DNA of 64,000 nucleotides from assembly GCF_964275005.1 (NCBI RefSeq), contig NC_092702.1, positions 31,534,726-31,598,725 of the forward strand. The letters are read 5' to 3'. Of the stretch, positions 51,665 through 60,600 are shown one piece after another (position 1 is the first letter of the stretch; each line of letters begins with the position of its first letter). The notes beneath the pieces are model-generated. The model searched no databases. It saw only the letters and a list, made by a program, of their open reading frames with translations, and was not told where the DNA came from. Source of the DNA: Diadema setosum (Eukaryota; Echinodermata; Echinoidea; Diadematoida; Diadematidae). A program made the position numbers and the translations under genes.

Positions 51665-54600
51665 TTCTTTCATTCATCATTATATACTTTTTAATTAATC
51701 ACACTATATCAATGACTACTGTTTTTCAAATGAAGCCAGTCAGGTTTAATGTTACATGGAGCTTTGCAAGAATCTTTGTATAATATATATTTGTACACAT
51801 GTGTATGCAAGTAGCATGCATTCTATTGCACTGAAGTCAATTGAAATCAAATTTGTTGGGTGGTTTGCACAGCATGGCATTTCAATCAAGCCCAACAGGC
51901 TAAATTACAAAGGTCCCTAGAGCAAATGGGAATATTATAAAAGAAAAAATGCCTGGCTTGTTGTACAGGGACACTGAGTGAGCAGCAGTATTGGTTGCAC
52001 GTTTCAATCAGAATACACGACAACAATGCCGAGTGCTTTGATTGCCGGTACATGACTATCATGTCTTTATTCAGAATCCAAACCATTCCAGGTTCATCCA
52101 TGCAAAAAAAAAAAAACCAAAAAAAAAGTTGATTCTTGATACATATCGAGTTCTTTAAGATAAAAGTAAGTGAATTTTGCAGGATTACAGTTAGATTTAC
52201 CAGATTTCTTGATTCATTCCAGCATTTCTGTGCTTGTTCTTCCTTGACAAAGAAGGCAAAAAATCTACAATCTCCATTAAGATGTTTCAAATCACAATCT
52301 GATACCAGATATCTTAGTGTCGCAGCCAGCAGAATTTATTGATAGGACGACATAATAACCACACACATATAGATTGAAAGGCAATGCCCTAAAGTACATC
52401 TTTCCTACCATAGAAAGAAGAGAAAGAAGAGATGAAAGAGGAAGAAAAGGAAAAGGAGGAGGAGGAGGAGAAAAAGAGGAGTTGAAGAAGAGGGGAGCAA
52501 AGAGGAGGAAAAGGAAGAGGAGGTGGAAGAGGAGGAGGAGGAGAGGGAAGAGGAGGAGAGGTGAGAGAAGGAGGAGGAGGAAGAGGAAGAGGAAGAAGAA
52601 GAGGAGGAGGACGAGGGGAGAGGAGGAGGAGGACAAGGAGGATGATGGGGAGGGGAGAGGAGGAGAAGGACAAGGAGGAGGATGAGGAGGGGAGAGGAGG
52701 AGGAGTAGGAGGTGAGAAGTGGAGGAGGAGGAGGAGGAGGAGGAGGAGGAAAAGGAGGAGGGGAGGAGGGAAGCAACAAAAGGCAAGGCTCAACTACAGT
52801 AGCCACCTTCAAACTGCTCACTGAGCATAAACTATACCTGAGCCATCTGGAAGTGACTGGACATAGGTTGGGAACATCTTGACCTTGGCTTCAGAGTGAG
52901 TTTTCTTGTCCAGACCTTTCTCCATCTGATCGGTCAGTCTATTCCCAATGTCCTTCATCTGTTCCAGGGATACCGAGAACGGCTCCAAGATATCCTTCAC
53001 CTTTATGGTAACACAGAAAATTTGAGGTAAGGCACTTGAGGACAGTGTGGTTTGTTTTTACTTCATCTCTGCATCCTGTCAGAGCATTGGGTGACTTGAT
53101 GATGCCTCATGATGTTCCATACAGAGCTGCCAACTATCTTGCAATCAGCATGAGACTCACACAATTCACCAAACTCTCAACTGTATCACTCTGATTATGA
53201 ATTCACACAGTGAACCCCCCCCCCCCCAACAAAAAGAAGTTTAAAAAGTCTCTAAAATCTCGGATTTTTTTTTTTTTTTTTATATTCCAAACATTCAAAA
53301 TTCCCAAATCCAAAATTTCTAGATTTTCCCTATAATTGGGGCACCAACTCTATGTACAGCATGTGTGGAAATTATAGTCAAAGTATGTTCCAGATTGCAC
53401 TACAGGTATTTAAAATGTACAATTTTTAAAACTCCCTTCATTGGAAGGGGGGATCTTCAACACCATCCCCCCAACAACCCACTCAGTCACTTCACTCCCT
53501 TTAATTTAGGCTTGATTGCTCCATTCCCTCGCAGCGTACCGTCTTACTCCAAACTCTGTATTCATGTTAGCAACCCTGCTCCATGACAAGCAACAAGGTA
53601 CACTGTAATCACACTTAATATACCTCAAAAAGCATTCAACCTCATTAGTATCACTACACGATGGATTAATGGTTTCATGAGTGAGATTTTACAAGTAAAA
53701 TGCAATTTACATTAGATGTGAAGGCGGAGATGTAATGTGCGTGATACGTGCAGACCAAGGTAATAATGCTTTAATTCATCCGTCTCAAATTGAGACAGAA
53801 TTATGTCACTTGCATAAGACAACTAAATCCATAGCTGTGGTTTAATCCACTGTGGAAGACTTTTGAGATATGCAACAGCACTAAATTATGAATATTTTTG
53901 TTACAAAATGATACAGCATAATTTGTGAGTAAAAAATTTGTTCACTTTTCACTTAGCATCACTACAAATGTGCATGCAGGAATGCTTCTTCAAAAGTATT
54001 AACATCAACAGTTCACATTGCTCACAAGTGTTTGTCTCTTTTTCAAGTCATGTACATGTGTACCGGGTACTTTTTTTCTTTCTTTTTTTTAGTTGCTTAC
54101 TTTAATTTTGTGGTCATTTATCAAAACAGAAAATATTTCTCACATCACAATGATGATATAATATAAATAATAACATATCTGTGTATAGTGCCAAATCCAC
54201 TATGTAGAGTGCTCAAGGTGCATAAATACAGAGCAAAATTACGACAGAAACAAACAAAGTTATGAAATTTTTTTGAAGGAGTCGCAAGTCATTAATGCTT
54301 TGATATCATCAGAAAAGGTATTCTACATTCCACTGCTGGAGACAGAACAAAATGAAGGATTAAAATTTCTCATTGCCAATGTAGGCCTACAGCCTGTAGG
54401 ACCTACAAGTAAGATATCCATCTCTTCCGGATCATGATGTAGACGTCAGAAGATGTTTTCATGGCCTCTGGTGTATTTCTACATGTGCCACGACTACAAA
54501 CTAAGGGGGGGGGGGGGAAATGAGAGCATTGATAACAATAATGATGACAGCAGATGAGGGGCTATGTGGACTTAAGCAAATCAATGCTTACTATAATGAA

Positions 54601-57600
54601 AGCAAATATGATCTGAGGTGAATAGCAAATGGTTCGAAATGCATGATCTTGCAAGCCCCACATTACAGTATGTACTGTATACATGTGTATGTGGTGTATG
54701 ATATGCCTTATATGACTATACAAATATAATTTTCATGATGGTGAAAAGTTCATACTAAAACATTTGCATCATTTGTACACATAACTGAGAGCAGATTGAT
54801 TGCATTTGTTGTTATCAAATGTTTGTTCTGTTTTGTTTTGTTGGTTTTTTTTTCCCCCAACACATTCAAATGTAGCTTCTCCTCATGACTTACAGTACAC
54901 CAAGTTTCCACAATGTTCTACCTCTGGGGAACCCCTTAGCGGGAACAGTCTCATCTGCTGAAAGAATAGAAGCTCCATGTTCCCATGAGGACAACTCATC
55001 TCTTTGTTTATCAATAAATTTGGTGGCTTTACTCCTCCTATCGGGGTAGCTCCCCCACCCCCCCCCCCTCCCAATACCTTGACAAGAAGAAAGTGGGAGC
55101 TGCCTTACGTGATATTTGCAAACTTGCAGCGAAGTGAATTTACACATATTACTTATAACAGCCATTTAAATACCAGGTACATCAGCTAGGTACAAAAAAA
55201 TGCACATGACCTGGACCAAAGCACCGTTTTTTTCAAAGCTGCTGAACACAAGCAATTTCTGTTCCATGAGAAGGGTCCCGTCTTTCTGTTAGAATTCATC
55301 AAGTCTGGTTTCAAACAGGCATTACAAATTACTTCTTTTTTTTTATTTAAACTATAATGTTGCACACAGGATGCTTTCGTCATAAGCATCAACTGTAATA
55401 TTGATTTCATAATTTCCCGAAAGACACACAATTTAATATGATGGTGACTACAGATGTGGAAGTGACATCATTCACAAAGTTCTGTATTTTACAAATCCTT
55501 AAAAACCCTTATATCCTTAAAAACAAAGGAAGTTGATTTCCCTTCATTAATCCAGGGAAAATAATCAGGTTTTGGTCTTTTCACCCGGATAGCAAATAAG
55601 GAAATCTTCAATATGTGAGCACTGTCACGTCCATGCAACCGCTATTGTCCCACTATTCTGACGCCCCTAAAGGTCTTTGCCCTATAGTGTATAGATACAG
55701 CAGAAAAAAAAAGGATACTGTAGATGAGCGGTTTTAATCTTTGCCAAGTGGATCAGCAAGACACATCGCATCAATACCCTCCCCTTTATTGAAAAATAGA
55801 ATACTTTTGAAACAAAAAAAAAGTAGGATATGGGCACCTATTGTATGCCTCACTTCAAACATTCACTTGAGGAAAAAAAATGAATGGCAGCAGTTTATGT
55901 TTTACTCAGGTTTTCTTGTTTTCAACTATGGTACAAACACTTCAAGACATTTTCTTTACTAATGACATTACTTTCTGTAACTATGTACATGAGCAAAGCC
56001 TTAAAAGTTATATGACCTGCACTGTACATAAGAGTGAGAGGTACAATGTACAGCAGTAATTACAGGAATCTCAATGGTAATGACAAAAATAAGTTAAAGG
56101 ACAAGTTCACCTTCATTCACATATGGATTGAGAGAATGTAGCCATATTAGTAGAGAACATCATTGAAAGTTTGAGGAAAATCGGACAATCTGTTCAAAAG
56201 TTATGAATTTTTGAAGTTTTTGTGCAGTTATTGCTGGATGAGAAGACTACTGCAGTGTATGGTGTCACATGCGTACAACAATATAAGGAAAATATAAAGA
56301 GAATCTCACAAAATTTCATCTTTTGAAAAAAGTACACATTCCCTTGACTCGTTACTGACATAATGTTATGGGTAATATTATTAGGTGATCCAAGTATCCT
56401 CTCGGATCACCTTCTGTATCTGTACTGAATCTTTCTTCTTTCTTTGTTTCTTTCTTTATTTCTCCTCAAAAGTTGTGCAGAGGTTAGCTCAGAAAGTGCA
56501 TTGCCTCTCAATATCAAACTTATACCATATATGTATCATGTCGCAAAGACAACAGCGCAAGTAAAATCATAGTGATCAGTCGACCGTGACGTCACTATGA
56601 CGTCATTATATGAAAACACATTTTCATGCATATCTCATTAATGGAATGGAATATTTCAATGAAATTTACGTCACATATATTTCAAGTCAAGCGAATTCTA
56701 CTCATATTCTCAAAATTCATTTTTATCTCAAAACGCGCGCCTACGCGCGCGTTGAAATATTTGTATGCTCGAATCGAGCTCAAAATGTTTTTGCACACGT
56801 TTCAGACCATTTCGAGCATTTTTTGAAAAATTGAAAAAATTGGACGGACGCGTACGCGCGCGCACATATTCCCACGCAGAGCTAATATGAAATAGAAATT
56901 TTCAATTTTTACACACGGATCGGATGTCCGAAATGTCAAGTCGGAATATTTCTACCAAGTTTCAAGTCGATGGGATTCAATATGACGTCATACGGGCCCG
57001 TCAAATTCAAAATTCCGCGCGTGCGTCAATGGGGATACACAGTGCAACTATGCCAAAAAAACCCAATTTTAAATCGGATTTTACTCGTCAGGATGGACGG
57101 TGACCCCCCATTTTCTTGACATATTCTGAAAGCTGATGAGTTGTACATGTCATTTCATGGGCTGGCTATGCTGACAAAATGATTAAAAGATATCAAATTT
57201 CTTAATAAAGTAAAAAAAGTAAATTTTCAAAATGACGTCATCAAATTTCAAGTTTCCTTGAGCGTGTCTCACTTATCCTTTGCCAATTTTCACCCAAATT
57301 GCAATATGTTGTAGCTTATGAAATGCTCTTTCATTAATGTAATTACACAATTTTGATTATATGACGACATCACCTCGAAAAAATGGATTGAAGGTAACCT
57401 TGTCAAATATGACCAGTTTACGTGTAATCTCTATGGGAGTGCAATTTTTATGGAAATGAAAGTTGACATGACTATCTTTATCGAGCACTAACTCACTTAT
57501 GCTTCAGTGAATTTCTCTAAGATTTTGATATGTTGTAGCTGAGACGTAGGGCTATCGCAAGTGTGCCATTCATTTTTTCATACGTTGTCGGGATCACGTG

Positions 57601-60600
57601 AAAAAACTTGGTTGAAATTAAAGCTTATCTGCGATGTATTGTAATATTTCTTTCTTTTTACAACTTTATGTGCAATAACTCAAGAAAAACATACCCTATC
57701 ACCACCATATTTTGCAAATTTTTAGTTCATGTCACGAACATTATTTCATAAAATAACAACTACTTGATCAGACGCCATCTTGGGTATGTAAATTAGGGTC
57801 AAAGGTCATACATGTTTCATCCTGTATCTTTGTGAATTCATGTTCTATCTTTCCCATATTTTGCACACATAAAGACCATGTTACAGGGATCATTTCATAA
57901 AATAACCACTTTTTGCTCAGATGCCATCTTGTCTGTGCAAAGTGGGGTTCCTTTTCTATCTTCGCTATGACGTATTATCTCTATGGGAGGGAATTTTTTA
58001 GATGTGAAAATTGACATGACTCTCTTTGTCGAGCACTATCTTACTTATGCTTCGGTGAATTTCTCTCAGATTTTAATATGTTGTAGCTGAGACTTTGCAC
58101 TATGAGGACTCGAATCATTGATTAAAAAAAAGTCGGATCACCTTAACTTGTCAGTGATGACAAATTACAATCTCTAGTTCCCATTGCCTTTAGAAAGAGG
58201 CAAATCAAGTGCTCTTTTATTTTGCAAAAAAAAGTGAAAATATGTTGAATTTTCTTTCTATTTTCTTTATACTGTTGTACTCATATGACATCACGAGCCT
58301 TAGTAGTCTCCTCATCCAGCGGTTCCAACACAAAAATTTTTAAAATTCATAACTTTTACATCGAATGTTCAATTTTCCTCAAACTTTCACTGATGTGTTC
58401 TATTAATATTGCTGCATTCTCTCAATCCTTATGTTTATGAAGGTGAACTTGTCCTTTGATAAAATAAACTACAGAAATAAGGAGAGGGGTCTTGAACAAG
58501 AATACCACTTCATTTTGCCTCAAGAAGCCTGCTCAATGTAACGAGCCGGGCTGACCAGAGTTTGTCATCAGCATGCACCAGGACATATCTGCCCTAGCCG
58601 TATGACAGCAGACAGATAGCGCGCATACAAACTATTGTGAAGTATTAAGTTTATTTTTTGAGAAACTAATCATATGCAAAATAATGATATTACGCAGGTG
58701 AAGGCGCATATACTCATATGTGAATGACGCGCCTCAAACAAACCGCAGTAGTGATGATCATCACATCACAACATTTTATTCTAATTAATTTTTCTTTCTA
58801 ATTTTCTTAATTCATCTTCCTATTTTCAATTCATGTTAAATCACATTCTGCAATTACTACAAATATCCAGTGCATACACATTGTATACAATTTATTTGTT
58901 TACTTGATGGAAATGAAAATAAATTTGAATCTTTAAAGAAAAAAAAAAATCCTTGAATCATGTATCCCTGGGCTTACTGTACATCAAAGAACATGTGTTT
59001 TACTGTCTCACAGTAAGAAGCAGCACAATGCAAAACAAACGCAAGTGAATTCAACAAAACTTTCAACCTGCTACTGTTCCACCCCCCATTTGTAAATTTG
59101 ACACACATTATGCTTAGACTGATAATGTTCAACACTGCTCTATCTCCAGAAAAGCCACAGAGGAGGGAGGAAGGTTTGTGAATGATGGCTGTAGACTCAG
59201 CTACAGGTTGTTTTGACTCTCACTATACTAGCAGTCAAAACATCTTGGGTGTGTGCACTTCCAAACCATACTTTCAATCAAGAAGTTCATATCAAAGTGA
59301 AGAGAGAAAACAAAAGTTTGTGACAAAATTACATGTATGCTTGTGAGATATTTGCCAAAGTGGCAATTAGCTGTTAATTGTAAGAGACAACTTTAAGCAA
59401 TCTCCATATTGTTGTGGCTTCCTCTCTGCACAAGGTGATTTTTACAGAAAACCAAGGTAACATCCAGCCATTAAATCCTCTAAAAGTTTAATGGGAAGTA
59501 TGTGCATTCGTTATCGGAACATGATGAACATGGTGTACATACACGTGAGGTTTCAGACCAAGTCCATCACGATTTGTAATCACTAAAACAGCAGAGGTAA
59601 ACAGTCGGTGGAGCTTTGCCCTTGAATAGCTCCATCAGTCCAGGTTTCTTGGTATCGGCTTATTTACACTGCAAAGGCCAGGTCATAAACCGTGTACTTT
59701 TCCATTCATCCCTTTTAATATCAAAGTCATTCATATCTCCGGTATTCTCATAGAATGGGTTAATCATTAACTTGAAAGTGAGATAGTACAAAAACTAACG
59801 TCAGACGTTACACAAACAAAAGTCAGAACTGCACGTGAGTATGTACACCGGGAGTCTAAAGGTTCATTTCAAACTGAGCATATCATCGCTGGTACTTATA
59901 TATTTCATATCAAGGCGTTCATATTTTTTGTTAAACTTTACCATTCAACCATATTCAAAAAGAGATAAAATTCGGCAAATCATTGACACAGATTTGAAAA
60001 GGTCAGCAGGTTGATGAACCAAGATTTTCATGACTGTGTCACTGTGGTATTGTATGCTACATGCACACAAGACAGTACTCGGCTGACAGAGCTTTCAGGA
60101 CGAAATTAAGGATTTTCAAACAGTCTGTGCTACACCGTTATTCAACTCAAATCCTTGAAAATACATAATCTGTCTATGAAGATGAAATCTCTGGTTTTAC
60201 ACATGCACACAGCATTGCAGTAAAAGTCATATTGCCCTGAGTGGAGGAGTAAAAACAAGTGTGAAAAAACAGAGCCATAATTAGCTTTAACTACAGTGTA
60301 CCTATACAGAATGGTGTAAAAATATATAGCTCGGGTTATATTACATTTATACTCGTATTTAAATGCATTTATTCATCACAGTACACATGTGAGATGTACT
60401 ACAATGTATCATTTATAAGCATGACTGTACTCGATCTAGTGAATGGCAGTGACAAGTGTTATGATTTGTGCATGTTGGTAAAGAATTACTTTAGAAGGTG
60501 AAGTACAAACACACATGCAGTCACATAAAAAGCAATGATTCTCAAATTTTCCACTCTAAAGCAAGCCTTTTTTTTTTTACCTAATCGTGGCAGGTACATT

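Noticed and set aside
52292..52824. Several 100-160-codon frames on both strands
   Set aside because: Low-complexity Ser/Leu/Pro or Arg/Lys/Gly/Glu translations of the polypurine tract.
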